64,000 nucleotides of DNA from Acestrorhynchus altus (taxonomy: Eukaryota; Chordata; Actinopteri; Characiformes; Acestrorhynchidae): assembly GCA_034509495.1 (NCBI GenBank), contig CM067525.1, positions 3,023,280 through 3,087,279 of the forward strand. Direction: 5' to 3'. Below, in pieces: positions 35,719-45,416 of the stretch. Below the pieces are notes generated by a model. That model saw nothing but the letters and a program-made list of their open reading frames with translations, made no database searches and was not told the origin of the DNA. Positions within the stretch are counted from its first letter, which is position 1, and each line of letters opens with the position of its first letter. The position numbers were made by a program, and so were the translations under genes.

Positions 35719-37393
35719 GTAGGCTTCTTACACACAAACATGCATCCTTTACATTGATTTACTTTTTATTCCAACTCCAATCAAACCAAAGCTTTTAAAA
35801 AGACGTACAGCTTAATAACTCATCTTACAGTGGATGTCCATGTTAATGCTTACACTATCTCACAATATCACCATACCATCCACCCTCTGTTTGCGGTGTA
35901 AGCAGCAAGCTGATTGACTCTTTTTGTTGACGAACAGAGATCAGTCTTAATTAAACCGTCTCTGGTTTTATCAAACACAATGAAAGTGTCCCAAAACAGC
36001 CTTCATCTCATCCCGTGTGCTGTTTTTACCAGCATTGTCTGGAGCCCTGCCCTGTGTGTCACTCACAACGACTATCGTAATGCACAGATCTGATTGGCTG
36101 GTATCCTCCCATATGATATGTACGTTGCATGTGATTGGTCTGTGAGTTTCCTGGGCTGCTAAACCTTTACTGTCAAGGCTAGAAAAGGTACACTAATTAA
36201 AATAAACACTAATGAGAAACAGTTCTCATTAGCTTAGAGTCCAAAACAGTGTCTGGGTCCGTACCCGGGCCATGGTCCACCTATTGGTGACCTCTGGGCT
36301 ACAAGATGATTAACACACACATCCTGGCTAGTCTACATGGCATTGCAACCAAACCTTAAAATAGCTCCACACACACACACACACACACACACACTATCTC
36401 TTAAGAGGACATACAGTAATGAGTTGGCGCAGACACCCAGGGTGCATTTTAATGACCAAACGTGGCCGCTGCTGTTAGCCTGCCTGCTGTGCAGTAGTGG
36501 CTGAGTTTTCTCCTGTAGGGTTTCAGGGTTTTCCTGCTGCAGGCAGAGCCTACACACATACAGGCCTGGATCTCCCAGTGGCCTGCCCTGCCCGCTGGTC
36601 TGCGTGCCTGGGCTAGATGAGGTTTAAGGCTTTACATATTACATATGTGAGTGACAAAATATGCGAACCTCTGCTTTCAATAACTGCAGCTTGGTGGGTT
36701 TCCTCCCATGAACTCCTTCCACAGCATTTCTGTTGAATTAAGAGTATTCTTCTTGTGTGCTTAGGGTCATTGTCTTGCTGCATGACCCACATTCTCTTGA
36801 GATTCAGCTCAGACAGATTACTTTAGAATTTGATGGTATCATTTAGAATTGGTTGTTCCCGTCAGTCAATCTGGTCCAAACGATGATATTACTGCCACAA
36901 TGTGTCACAGATGGGATAAAGGTTTCATGTGTGAATGCAGTGTTTTCCTTTCTCCAATCAACGCTTCTCCTTTCAATCAAACGTGTGTATTTTGGTTCCG
37001 GTAGCCTCCTGGCTTGTGCGGTTGTTCATTATTAATAATGAACAGAGTCATTAATTCATTTCAGACTAACTGACTAATATAGATCCACCCCGTCACTGGA
37101 GACAGTGTAGCTGAAGATATTAAAGGTTTTAATGTCATTGTTTATCCCTTTATGCTGCTTGTTATAACAGTAAGTATAACAGTACAATTGAACAAGTACA
37201 TTGTTTGTGTGTTGTGTTGATGTGCGCGCACGCGCACACACACACACACACACCACTGTGATGATGAGTGTGTGCTCTGCTCAGCTACAGTGATAGCGTA
37301 TCAGAAAGGCTGTAGCCTGCAGGCTGGCATACTCTTTATTACTGCTCGATGTGAGAGGCACCCTGACTGCACTATTACACGTTTGTAAAGGTC

Positions 37394-37427
<34 letters not shown>

Positions 37428-38099
37428 AGAGAGAGAGAGAGAGGAGAAAATTAATCTAGTCAGGAGAGTTAGTCACTGCACTCAAAAGCATATGATTGTA
37501 TGACTGCGTTTACTTGCTTGTGTGTGTGTGTGTGTGTGTGTTCCTTGTACTGTTGTAAGATGTTACAACAGCTTAAATTTTAAATGACATCATATATGTT
37601 TATTCTCACCAAGTTAAATTCCAGATTTAAATAACAATAATAATAATAAAAATCTATTAAGTCTATTTTTAATTTTATTTAATTATTACAGGCTTTCTAC
37701 ATCTTGAAAACCCTTGATTTGTTAAAAAACAATAAATAAATATCATATTATCTAATATATAGATTTCAATCATCATTTACTATAATGTTAAATGCATTTA
37801 TTATATACATTATGTATATACATCAAATAAGTGAGATTATTATTAATAATAATAATGTAATAATATGCATCTCAAACTTCAGACTGTTGTCTATTTAATT
37901 TAATTGAATTTTAGTTATTTGCCCCTGAGCTATCAGAGCTCAGAGCCCCTCAATGTCCCTCGTCTTCTCCAGCAGATCCACAATCCATTGTGCAAAGTAA
38001 TGTATATGTTTGTAATTTGTATTACATAATAGCACTAACAGTATAAATGCATGTATTATAAAGTATGGTATTAATTCTCTGTGTAATTGTTTGTTACAG
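35719..38099 (+). other. Intron 1 of the glucosidase II beta segment (2,381 bp)
   Basis: GT-AG intron. Contents: mostly unique sequence to about 36,360, a CA repeat at 36,367-36,394, a minus-strand Tc1 relic at about 36,640-36,935, CA/TG tracts at 37,222-37,252, 37,398-37,425 (followed by GA) and 37,519-37,541, then AT-rich sequence rich in AATAAT from 37,560 to 38,090. No other coding exon was seen. Confidence 0.85.
36640..36935 (-). mobile_element. Tc1-like relic, same family as 26,640
   Basis: The reverse complement of GCTGCATGACCCACATTCTC, TTGAGATTCAGCTC matches 27,405-27,440, and that of CACAATGTGTCACAGATGGG, ATAAAGG matches 27,263-27,285. The ends are lost and the order is rearranged. 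Confidence 0.8.
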
Positions 38100-38189
38100 T
38101 GAACTACAGGAGAAGCTGGATATCGACTACGGTCCGGAAGGAGAGTTTGTGTTTCTGCTGAGTCGCTGCGTGCAGATGACCGTTTCTGA
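38100..38189 (+). CDS. prkcsh: Glucosidase II beta subunit, internal exon 2 in window (start of MRH domain)
   Basis: Ninety bases between TTGTTACAG and GA|GTGAGT, entering and leaving with two bases of a codon already used, so it matches both neighbours. It reads ELQEKLDIDYGPEGEF, then VFLLSRCVQMTVS, with a Glu codon split across the next junction. The pattern D-[YF]-G-P-x-G-E-F followed by a short hydrophobic run and a single Cys is characteristic of the coil-to-MRH junction in GLU2B; the Cys is the first MRH disulfide cysteine. The segment after the Cys (VQMTVSE) looks less conserved than I expect for this subunit, so a diverged paralog is possible. A 52-bp minisatellite array begins about 60 bases after the donor. 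Confidence 0.93.
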
Positions 38190-38244
38190 GTGAGTATTCA
38201 CTGCCCACTCATCTTGCTGCCGTCCCTACGCCTGACCTTTCAGT

Positions 38245-38850
38245 CTCTGATCTCTCTGATCAGTCAGAGTCTGTATGCATTTTGAGCATCAGCCCCGCCC
38301 CCTCTCTCTGATCAGGCAGAGTCTGTATGCAGGTTGAGTATCAGCCCCGCCCCCTCTCTCTGATCAGTCAGAGTCTGTATGCAGGTTGAGTATCAGCCCC
38401 GCCCTCTCTCTCTGATCAGTCAGAGTCTGTATGCAGGTTGAGTATCAGCCCCGCCCCCTCTCTCTGATCAGTAGAGTCTGTATGCAGGTAGAGTGTCAGC
38501 CCCGCCCCCTCTCTCTGATCAGTCAGAGTCTAAAGATGGTGTTGAGCATCAGCCCCGCCCCCCTCTCTGATCAGTCAGAGTCTGTATGCAGGTTGAGCGC
38601 CAGCCCCGCCCCCTCTCTCTGATCAGTCAGAGTCTGTATGCAGGTTGAGCTTCAGCCCCGCCCCCTCTCTCTGATCAGTCAGAGTCTGTATGCAGGTTGA
38701 GCGTCAGCCCCGCCCCCTCTCTCTGATCAGCTGTGAGTTCATGCAGGTTGAGCTGGCCAGCCCCGCCCCTCTCTCTGGATCAGTCAGAGTTCATGCAGGT
38801 TGAGCATCAGCCCCGCCTCCCTCTCTGATCAGTCAGAGTCTGTGCAGCCT
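38245..38850 (+). repeat. 52-bp intronic minisatellite with a GC-box in each unit
   Basis: About twelve units of CTCTCTGATCAGTCAGAGTC, TGTATGCAGGTTGAG, CATCAGCCCCGCCCCC. Each unit holds the palindrome CTGATCAG and a CCCCGCCCC Sp1-type box. It starts about 60 bases after exon 2. An inverted pair of units lies at 51,068-51,190. Confidence 0.93.
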
Positions 38851-39893
38851 CAGAATTTCAGTTGTATTTTGCAGACACGTGTACAGACTCCAGAGAGTTA
38901 CATTCTTTATGATATTTGTGAATTCATAGAAGTTAATGACTAGATTAGGGAGTGAAAAGTCACAAGAAAGCAGGGAAAACGTGTGGCTGTGGGGTTTCTG
39001 ATGGCTCTCTGATGGCCTCATTCAGCAGTTCACACATAGCTCACATATAGCGACCGAGCCACCACTGCGTGAACGGGCGACTGACCAGAGGCTTTTGTCA
39101 GCGATTTGCGGAAGCAGTTGCCGACTGAAAAATCAGGAGTAAAATCTCGGCGTGTGAACCTGGTAATATGTGAATGGTTTTATTGTAAAAGTGATGAGAA
39201 AGGGAAAGGTGAGGTCTCTGAGGTGTCTCTGATAAGAGGCAAGACACAGATTGCTTCTGAGTGAGAGAAAGAGAGACGGAGAGACAGAGAGAGACTGTGA
39301 GACGAGCGCCCGAGGCTTCAGACATCACAGCTGCGATGCTGTAATGTGTGAAGAGCAGGAGGAAGGGAGGGTGTGTCGGTGCGAGATGGTTAAAGAGATC
39401 TGACTTTTACTAAACTTTCAATGAAGCTACGATTATTAAGATTTCGATTATCATAATATTAAACCCACTTCCTGAAAGCCCTTTTTGCCCTTTTTGCCAC
39501 ACAGCCGTGTAACTTGTATGAGCGCTGCGCTGTTTAACGAGAGAGAAGTTTCGGTTTGTTTACTGACAGTCTGTGCTGTAATAATAATGACTCCTAATCT
39601 GAAAGTGAAGCTGCTCCTTTCATTTAGCTGTTTTGAAGTTCAATGATTAAAGTCTCCGCTGAGGTGTTTCAAACCTCGCTGCTGAGCTTTGATAAATAAA
39701 TGATTCTTCCATTGATATTATCAAACTTTAACGCTACACTTTTCTTCCTGATGTCTTCCAGGCTGTCTCCTGGCTGGACAGTAAACCTAGTGGTGAAACT
39801 GAATACAACACCACTATGAACAACTTCTTCTTCTTCTTCGTCGTCGTCTTCTTTTTTCGTTCGCTAACATGTTGGTGTTCAACTTGAATACAT

Positions 39894-40292
39894 CCCATGA
39901 AAACCTTTGACTTTTGAATATATTTAAACATCTCCATTGTGACCTTACTGCGAGGTGGAGGTGATATAACTAAACACATACAGCCGAAGAAACGTCTTTT
40001 AAACATCATTTGCAAAATTTAGATTTAGATCATAGTTGGACTTTGTAGGAGTCTCTGTAGGAGCCGCAGTTGATGTCAAAGTTCAGCTTCCGAAGGAGGA
40101 GATACAAGCTATTAAAGAGCAAAGGGTCTCCAAACTTCTTCCTCACAAGAAAACTGCAATTCTATTCATTAAATCTTGCAAATCTTCGGTTGTATGTGTT
40201 TAGATGTATCACCTCCATCTCGCAGTAAGGTTACAATGAAGCACAGATGTCCAGATGTTTAAATATGTGAAAAAGTCAAAGGTTTTCATGGG
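39894..40292. mobile_element. Fold-back element with about 100-bp inverted arms
   Basis: Left arm 39,894-39,990 (CCCATGAAAACCTTTGACTT, CCTTACTGCGAGGTGGAGGT, AAACACATACAGCCGAAGA) pairs with right arm 40,183-40,292 (TCTTCGGTTGTATGTGTTTA, ACCTCCATCTCGCAGTAAGG, AAGTCAAAGGTTTTCATGGG). Arms are roughly 80% matched with one indel; the loop is about 190 bp without an open frame. Probably a non-autonomous DNA element. Confidence 0.8.
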
Positions 40293-40385
40293 ACGTCCTA
40301 ACCATCACGTGACTGTACGTGGTAGAGGAAGCCGGAGCTCATAAATGGAGCCGTGAGTAGAAGCGCAAGGCAGTTTTCTAATAAC

Positions 40386-40405
40386 GCTGTGTCCATGGTG
40401 CTGAA
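40386..40405 (-). promoter_or_regulatory. Weaker REST/NRSF RE1-like site
   Basis: The minus strand reads TTCAGCACC-AT-GGACACAGC. The left half-site is perfect and the right half differs from GGACAGCGC at three bases. Confidence 0.4.
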
Positions 40406-40458
40406 TGACCACCAGAGGAGCGTTAGTGCTGTTAGACGAGTGTAGTAAAGCGGCAGGC

Positions 40459-40479
40459 GCTGCTGTCCGTGGTGCTGAA
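40459..40479 (-). promoter_or_regulatory. REST/NRSF RE1 site, near consensus
   Basis: The minus strand reads TTCAGCACC-AC-GGACAGCAGC, agreeing with 19 of 21 positions of the classic RE1 (TTCAGCACC-AC-GGACAGCGCC); both half-sites and the two-base spacing are intact. RE1 recruits the REST repressor in non-neuronal cells. It lies in intron 2, 73 bp from the weaker site. Confidence 0.6.
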
Positions 40480-40639
40480 GCCAGTGAGGATCAGCTGTGT
40501 TGGAAAGCCTTCGCTGTACTCTGTCTGTTACGTTGAAACAGGCATGTATGTCATTTTAAATGATGGTCGTGAACTAACCTTGTAACAAAGCTTGGTATTT
40601 TTGCAGCAGTCGTACGATCTACAGATCAGATCCTGAACG

Positions 40640-40775
40640 TTCAACGCGTTTCTGCGACGCCGTACTAAGAGACACTCGTTTTGCGTGTTTAGATCCTGCT
40701 AACCTTTATCTGCCTTCCCAATAACACTGCAATCCCACACTTCCTTCTGGGTGCAACTATTTTTGAGGATGATTG
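40640..40775 (+). mobile_element. 3' tail fragment of a Tc1-like element
   Basis: CGACGCCGTACTAAGAGACA, then CTTCCCAATAACACTGCAATC, CCACACTTCCTTCTGGGTGC and AACTATTTTTGAGGATGA, matching 60,236-60,325 and three other tails. Confidence 0.75.
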
Positions 40776-40916
40776 TAGGTTGTTGTTGCTCTGAATGTAC
40801 TGCTAAATGTGTTAGTATGCTTGATGAATGCGACTGTGTGTGTTTGAGGTGACCCTATAAACAGATTACAGCTTATTAGTGTCGATATCGAGGAAACGAG
40901 GCTACCGAGTCAAACC

Positions 40917-40941
40917 TGTGTGTGTGTGTGTGTGTGTGTGT
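40917..40941. repeat. TG microsatellite
   Basis: (TG)12. Confidence 0.95.
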
Positions 40942-41300
40942 GGTCACACTGTGGCCACTGTCACACACGCCGGACCCACGGTTACACTCTGAGACTGATG
41001 GATGTATTAGAGCTGAATGCTGCTGAATTAAAGCCTGAAACTCAGCCGGGCTTTAATGAGTCACTGATGCAGTTAATTGCTTCCAAAGGTCAGTGTTTGA
41101 GCAAAATAGAAATAATTAAGGAAGCTGCCTTTTATGAAGTGGCTTTTACCTGCCGCACCACGACACACCTTTCCTTCTTTATTCTGTCTGAAGATGCTGC
41201 TCTGCCAGCTCGTAGCTCATGGAGTGCTGAACGAATGGCAGTAGCTGTTATCAGCTTGGTTTGAATCACCCTCCAATTGTCTGCGAGTAAATGGGTGCAG

Positions 41301-41427
41301 CGATATATCGCTCGGCCCGTATCCCGCTCTGTTTATATCCCGATATAGACGTAAATATCGATATATCGCTCGGCCCGTATCCCGCTCTGTTTATATCCCG
41401 ATATAGATATAAATATCAATATATCGT
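41301..41427. repeat. 58-bp satellite, two units
   Basis: CGATATATCGCTCGGCCCGT, ATCCCGCTCTGTTTATATCC, CGATATAGAC repeated at 58 bp. Nearly identical to the better units of 8,000-8,300 and in the same orientation, 33 kb away. Confidence 0.93.
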
Positions 41428-41495
41428 ACAGCATCCTGACCTCATGCCCTTGTTGCAGAAGAAGCAGTGAATTAACAAGTGTCCTCCCACAACCC

Positions 41496-41499
<4 letters not shown>

Positions 41500-41527
<28 letters not shown>
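41500..41527. repeat. CA microsatellite
   Basis: (CA)n of about 28 bases. Confidence 0.95.
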
Positions 41528-41528
<1 letters not shown>

Positions 41529-41817
41529 AGCTTCAGTGTTTCTAATATTGTCCATTCCTTCTGTTCCTGTCGTCTCACTCTCCTTCTGATGTTTCCCCTC
41601 CTCCCTCTCTCTCCTTTCTCATTCCTGTGCTCTTTCTTCCTCTGTCATTTCTCTCCTCCACCCAAAGGCAGGAAAGGATCTAGATCCTCTCATCTGTTCA
41701 TTCGTTTGTCTGTTCATTTGACCTTTTCAAAAGCCTCCTCCTCTACCCGCAGCAAAGAGGAGATAGCACAGCAGGTCATGCACTTAAAAACCCACATGAA
41801 CAAAAGAGGACATACTT

Positions 41818-41821
<4 letters not shown>

Positions 41822-41864
<43 letters not shown>
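41822..41864. repeat. AT microsatellite
   Basis: (TA)n of about 43 bases, ending 13 bases before a long hairpin. Confidence 0.95.
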
Positions 41865-41867
<3 letters not shown>

Positions 41868-41876
41868 TCATCTAGT

Positions 41877-41986
41877 CCTGATCAATATTATTCACGTTGC
41901 CTGACTGTGGTTTTAATGTTATGGCTGATATTACACTAATATAACATTAAAACCACATTCAGGTGAAGTGAATAATATTGATCAGG
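41877..41986. mobile_element. Near-perfect hairpin made of two facing Tc1 ends
   Basis: Outer arms CCTGATCAATATTATTCAC (41,877-41,895) and GTGAATAATATTGATCAGG (41,968-41,986) pair perfectly. The inner 23-base arms at 41,900-41,922 and 41,941-41,963 (GTGGTTTTAATGTTAT against ATAACATTAAAACCAC) pair with one mismatch. The loop is 18 bases. Confidence 0.85.
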
Positions 41987-42200
41987 AAGCAGAAACCGTG
42001 ATGATGTAGACGACTGGGCCTAAACATCTCCAAAACATCAGGCAGATGTGTGCTGTTTGTGACATGCAGTGGTCAGTATCCACTAAAAATGCTCCGGTAA
42101 AGGACTACCTGTGAACCTGCAACAGGGTCTTGTGGATTCCATACCTTAAATGCTCAGTGCAGTTTTGGTAGCACAACGTGGACCTTCTCAATTTTAGGCA
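41987..42200 (+). mobile_element. Tc1-like relic, N-terminal transposase region
   Basis: GACGACTGGGCCTAAACATC, TGCAGTGGTCAGTATCCACT, GAACCTGCAACAGGGTCTTG match the N-terminal part of the family seen at 59,160-59,370 and, in antisense, at 48,440-48,600. Confidence 0.75.
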
Positions 42201-42234
42201 GGTGGTTGTAATGTTATGGATCACCACCGAGCCT

Positions 42235-42485
42235 TTATGTGGGTGGTGGGTCATTCTCAGCACTGTAGTGACACTGAAATGGTGGTGATGTTAGTGTGTG
42301 TTGCGCTGGTATGAGTTGATGCTGCCCACAGGACGCTGTTGGCTGCATGTTTCTGGTTTTCAGTCCAGCAGTGACACTGAGGGGTTTAAACACTCCAGCA
42401 GCTCTGCTGTGTCTGATCCACTCATACCAGCACAACACACACTGTCAGTGTGACTGCAGTGCTGAGAATGACCCACCACCCACAT
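42235..42485. mobile_element. Long inverted repeat (fold-back) element
   Basis: Left arm GGGTGGTGGGTCATTCTCAG, CACTGTAGTGACACTG... GCTGGTATGAG (42,241-42,316) pairs with CTCATACCAGC... GACTGCAGTGCTGAGAATGA, CCCACCACCCA (42,420-42,483). CTCCAGCAGCTCTGCTG sits in the loop. Related fragments occur at about 6,180-6,350. Confidence 0.82.
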
Positions 42486-42831
42486 AATAGCTGCTCTGTG
42501 GGGTCCTGATCATTGAAGATCAGGGTGAAAAGAGGAGAATAAAGTCTGCAGAGAAACAGATGAATTACAGTCTGTGATTATAGAACTACAAAGTTCTCTT
42601 GTGGACGGAAGAACGGAATATAATCCAGAACAATCCTCTGTGGACTACCTGAAAAGATACAAACTGCAGCTTGTGGAATAACTTGGTCCTTTGGCCTCAA
42701 TATCATGGAAAAAATTAATAGGCTTCAAAGTATCTCCACCAATATGACCCACAAATACCTCTAGAGGCCTTCTGTGAGGAGTGTAAAATATCCCAACATC
42801 ACACACCAACACACACATTTTTTTAATCTCC

Positions 42832-42834
<3 letters not shown>

Positions 42835-42870
<36 letters not shown>

Positions 42871-42945
42871 CCTCTTGCCACCTGTAGACCTGTTATATGA
42901 CTTGTTTTGTTAGACAGCTTAGATTTTTTCCCCTGTAAGTCAATG

Positions 42946-43000
<55 letters not shown>
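42835..43000. repeat. Two CA microsatellites
   Basis: CA at 42,835-42,863 and 42,947-42,999, with 80 bp of unique sequence between. Confidence 0.95.
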
Positions 43001-43003
<3 letters not shown>

Positions 43004-43269
43004 AATAGCTTGCTTTATTCACAGTGAGGTCTCCAGGTCCCAGTAAAGGAGTGTGATTCATTCATACACACATGCGACACTGATGGGTTGCCATCTGTTC
43101 TTGTGGTCATAAGAGTGTTTTGTTGTTAAAGCACCTGCCACGCTCTTAATAAAGCATCCAACACACACACTAACGGTACCGATGAGTGTCACAAACAGAA
43201 CACGAGCACTCTTTTTCAGCCTTTTCTGCTCTGAAGAGGGACAGGCATTGTTTCAGTCAAACGGGAGTC

Positions 43270-43570
43270 GAGCAGGAGTGTGATTATTAAATCATGCAGA
43301 TACAGGCCAACAGCTTCACGTGAAGTTCACATCAACCCTCAGATTGGAGAACAATGTGATCTCAGGCATTTTGAACGTGCTGTGATTGTTGGTGTCAGAA
43401 GGGCTTGATCTGGGGTTTTCAGCCCAATCGTTGGTCGAGTTACTGCAGTTAGAGATGCTGTAATAAAGAAAGCATCCAGTCAGCGGCGGTTCTGCAGACA
43501 GAAACGCCTTGTTGATGAAGGATGAGAGAGAACGGTCAGTCTGTTTGGAGCTCACAGGAAGACCACGAAT
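43270..43570 (+). mobile_element. Tc1-like relic, N-terminal region
   Basis: CATCAACCCTCAGATTGGAG, AATGTGATCTCAGGCATTTT, CTGTGATTGTTGGTGTCAGA and CAGCGGCGGTTCTGCAGACA, GAAACGCCTTGTTGATGA follow the N-terminal transposase region of the family that ends in CACTGGCCACTTTATTAG, the source of the 41-bp arrays. Broken frame, no ends. Confidence 0.75.
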
Positions 43571-43594
43571 AAATGGGGGAGCAAAAAAAGTGTC

Positions 43595-43930
43595 TATTTC
43601 CGGGTTCTGTTTGCAGGGTTTTGTGAGAATCTTTCCGGGTTCTGTTTGCAGGGTTTTGTGAGAATCTTTCTGGGTTCTGTTTGCAGGGTTTTGGGGGACT
43701 CTTTCTGGGTTCTATTTGTTGGGTTTTGGGGGACTCTTTCAGTGTTCTGTTTGTAGAGTTGTAGGGGACTCTTTCCGGGTTCTGTTTGCAGGGTTTTGGG
43801 GGACACTTTCTGGGTTCTGTTTGCAGGGTTTTGTGGGACTCTTTCTGGGTTCTGTTTGCAGGGTTTTGGGGGATTCTTTCAGAGTTCTGTTTGTAGAGTT
43901 TTGCGAGGTTTGGGTTCCGTTTTGAGGGGC
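43595..43930. repeat. 35-bp minisatellite, about nine units
   Basis: Unit: GGGTTCTGTTTGCAGGGTTT, TGGGGGACTCTTTCT (GGGTTCTG at 43,602 and 43,637). Units diverge toward the 3' end. It starts just after the Tc1 relic ends. Confidence 0.9.
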
Positions 43931-44331
43931 TCTTTTAGGGTCTGCTATGTTCGGCGGAGGCTGTGCGGTTGTATTTGCTGGGTTTCGGCAGAGTCTTGGG
44001 AGTTTGCTCTGAGTTTAGGGGGATTATTTTTTACTAGATTCATCTGCCAGCAGTTTCAAATAAGAACATGTTAGGGGCTCTGAGCTGCCTGCTCACGTTA
44101 AATGTCAAACAGACGCATGTGTGTAAGTGTGTGGCGGGGCTGGGTTATGTGTGTTAGGCAACATGTGGTAAACGTGCTGTTCTAAATGCCTGAGGGTACT
44201 CCTCTGAGTGTGTGTGTGTGTGTGTATGTTTTTGTGGGTAAAGATTTTAAGTAGGTTGCAAACAACAAACTGCAGAACTCCTAGACCTTTCTCCATCTTC
44301 TAGTGGCTTCCTTCCTTCCTCCCCTACACCG

Positions 44332-44333
<2 letters not shown>

Positions 44334-44369
<36 letters not shown>
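44334..44369. repeat. CA microsatellite
   Basis: (CA)n of about 35 bases followed by CT-rich sequence to 44,510. Confidence 0.95.
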
Positions 44370-44371
<2 letters not shown>

Positions 44372-44737
44372 CTCCCTCTCACTCTCGCTTCCTCTGATGT
44401 TAATTTTCTTGCTTTCATCTTGCTATCCTCCCTTAAACTCTGTTTGATCCCTCTTTCTCCGAGACTCTTCCTCTCCCTCTCTCTCTACCCTGTTTACCTT
44501 CTCTCTCTTTATCCTTGGTGTGTCCTCCTTCGTGGGTCTGCTCAATATTTAGTTCAGATGTCACAGAAGGAAAGCCGAATGTGACCCCACAGAACCTTAA
44601 TCACAGGAATTAAAATCACTGTTATGAATCCAGAAGTGAATGTTATCGCTGTTTTTCTGTTAGATGATGTTGCTTTGCTTGTTAATTTATGTTACTTTTT
44701 GTGCAAACATCATTAAATCTCTCTCTCTCTCTCTCAG

Positions 44738-44809
44738 ATACATGTACACTCTCTGCCCATTCAGTCAAGTCACACAGAAGAACAGTGTGGGGTCAGAGGT
44801 CATGTTGGG
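44738..44809 (+). CDS. prkcsh: Glucosidase II beta subunit, internal exon 3 in window (MRH domain)
   Basis: Seventy-two bases preceded by (TC)9 plus AG and followed by GG|GTAAGT. After completing the split Glu codon it reads YMYTLCPFSQVTQKNS, then VGSEVMLG. The Y-x-Y-x-L-C-P-F motif and the V-[ST]-Q-K that follows are MRH hallmarks. The Cys is the second domain cysteine, and the Gln in VTQK is in the position of the conserved mannose-contacting glutamine of MRH lectins. This is the lectin module by which the beta subunit binds the mannose arm of the N-glycan substrate. The exon ends after two bases of a Gly codon and exon 4 begins with the third. OS9 and GNPTG share the fold but lack the flanking motifs seen here. 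Confidence 0.94.
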
Positions 44810-44929
44810 GTAAGTGTTCTCTAATTGCTTACATGTCTCTGCTCTTGCATCTGCTTTAGGACGAGAATTTCAAGGGGCTGCACAAATCTTTCAGGTCTAA
44901 ACAAGCAAACAGACTGGACAGCTCAAACT

Positions 44930-45170
44930 GGTTATGCAAGCTTTCCACCTTGACCAGCATAGGGTATGGTTTTGTTTAATGGTTTAACTGGTCAATAAGC
45001 AAAAATAACCTGACTAAGTTGGCTGAACACGACCATGAAGAGTAGCAAGCGCAAGCTGGTGGACCAGCATGACCACCATCACCAATCGTGACCAAAATCA
45101 AGTATAAGGTATGTTTTTGCCTGGATGACCAGCTGACCTTGACATTCAAAGACAGTTTAGAGGTGAAACT
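44930..45170. repeat. Degenerate GACCAGCATGACCA repeat
   Basis: Imperfect copies of TGGACCAGCATGACCACCA, with AGCTGGT and TGGTCAA variants. A second patch with GACCGGCATGACCAGTA is at 46,270-46,350. This is a diffuse repeat type common in fish introns. Confidence 0.55.
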
Positions 45171-45374
45171 GGTCTTGAACTGGGTGGTTCATTAATTCAT
45201 TACATCGAAGCATATCAACCAACATATTTCTGTAAAAATGCACAAAATACAGACTCGATTCAGGAATCGATTGTTTGCTGGCTTTGAGATGTTTGGAGGA
45301 CCTGAGAAGCTGCTCATTGTGTTCAGCTCTAGTGTTGAATGATTTTCAGAATAGAGTTCTGCTGTACAATGTAG

Positions 45375-45375
<1 letters not shown>

Positions 45376-45415
<40 letters not shown>
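45376..45415. repeat. CA microsatellite
   Basis: (CA)n of about 38 bases with one G. Confidence 0.95.

Positions 45416-45416
<1 letters not shown>

Larger units (their letters stand above)
38190..44737 (+). other. Intron 2 of the glucosidase II beta segment (6,548 bp)
   Basis: GT-AG intron. Order of contents: 52-bp minisatellite (38,245-38,850); unique sequence to 39,890; fold-back (39,894-40,292); REST-like sites (40,386-40,479); Tc1 3' tail (about 40,640-40,770); TG tract (40,917-40,941); two 58-bp satellite units (41,301-41,427); AT tract, hairpin, Tc1 relic and long inverted repeat (41,822-42,620); CA tracts; Tc1 relic (43,270-43,570); 35-bp array (43,595-43,930); a CA tract and CT-rich sequence up to the exon-3 acceptor. 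Confidence 0.85.
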
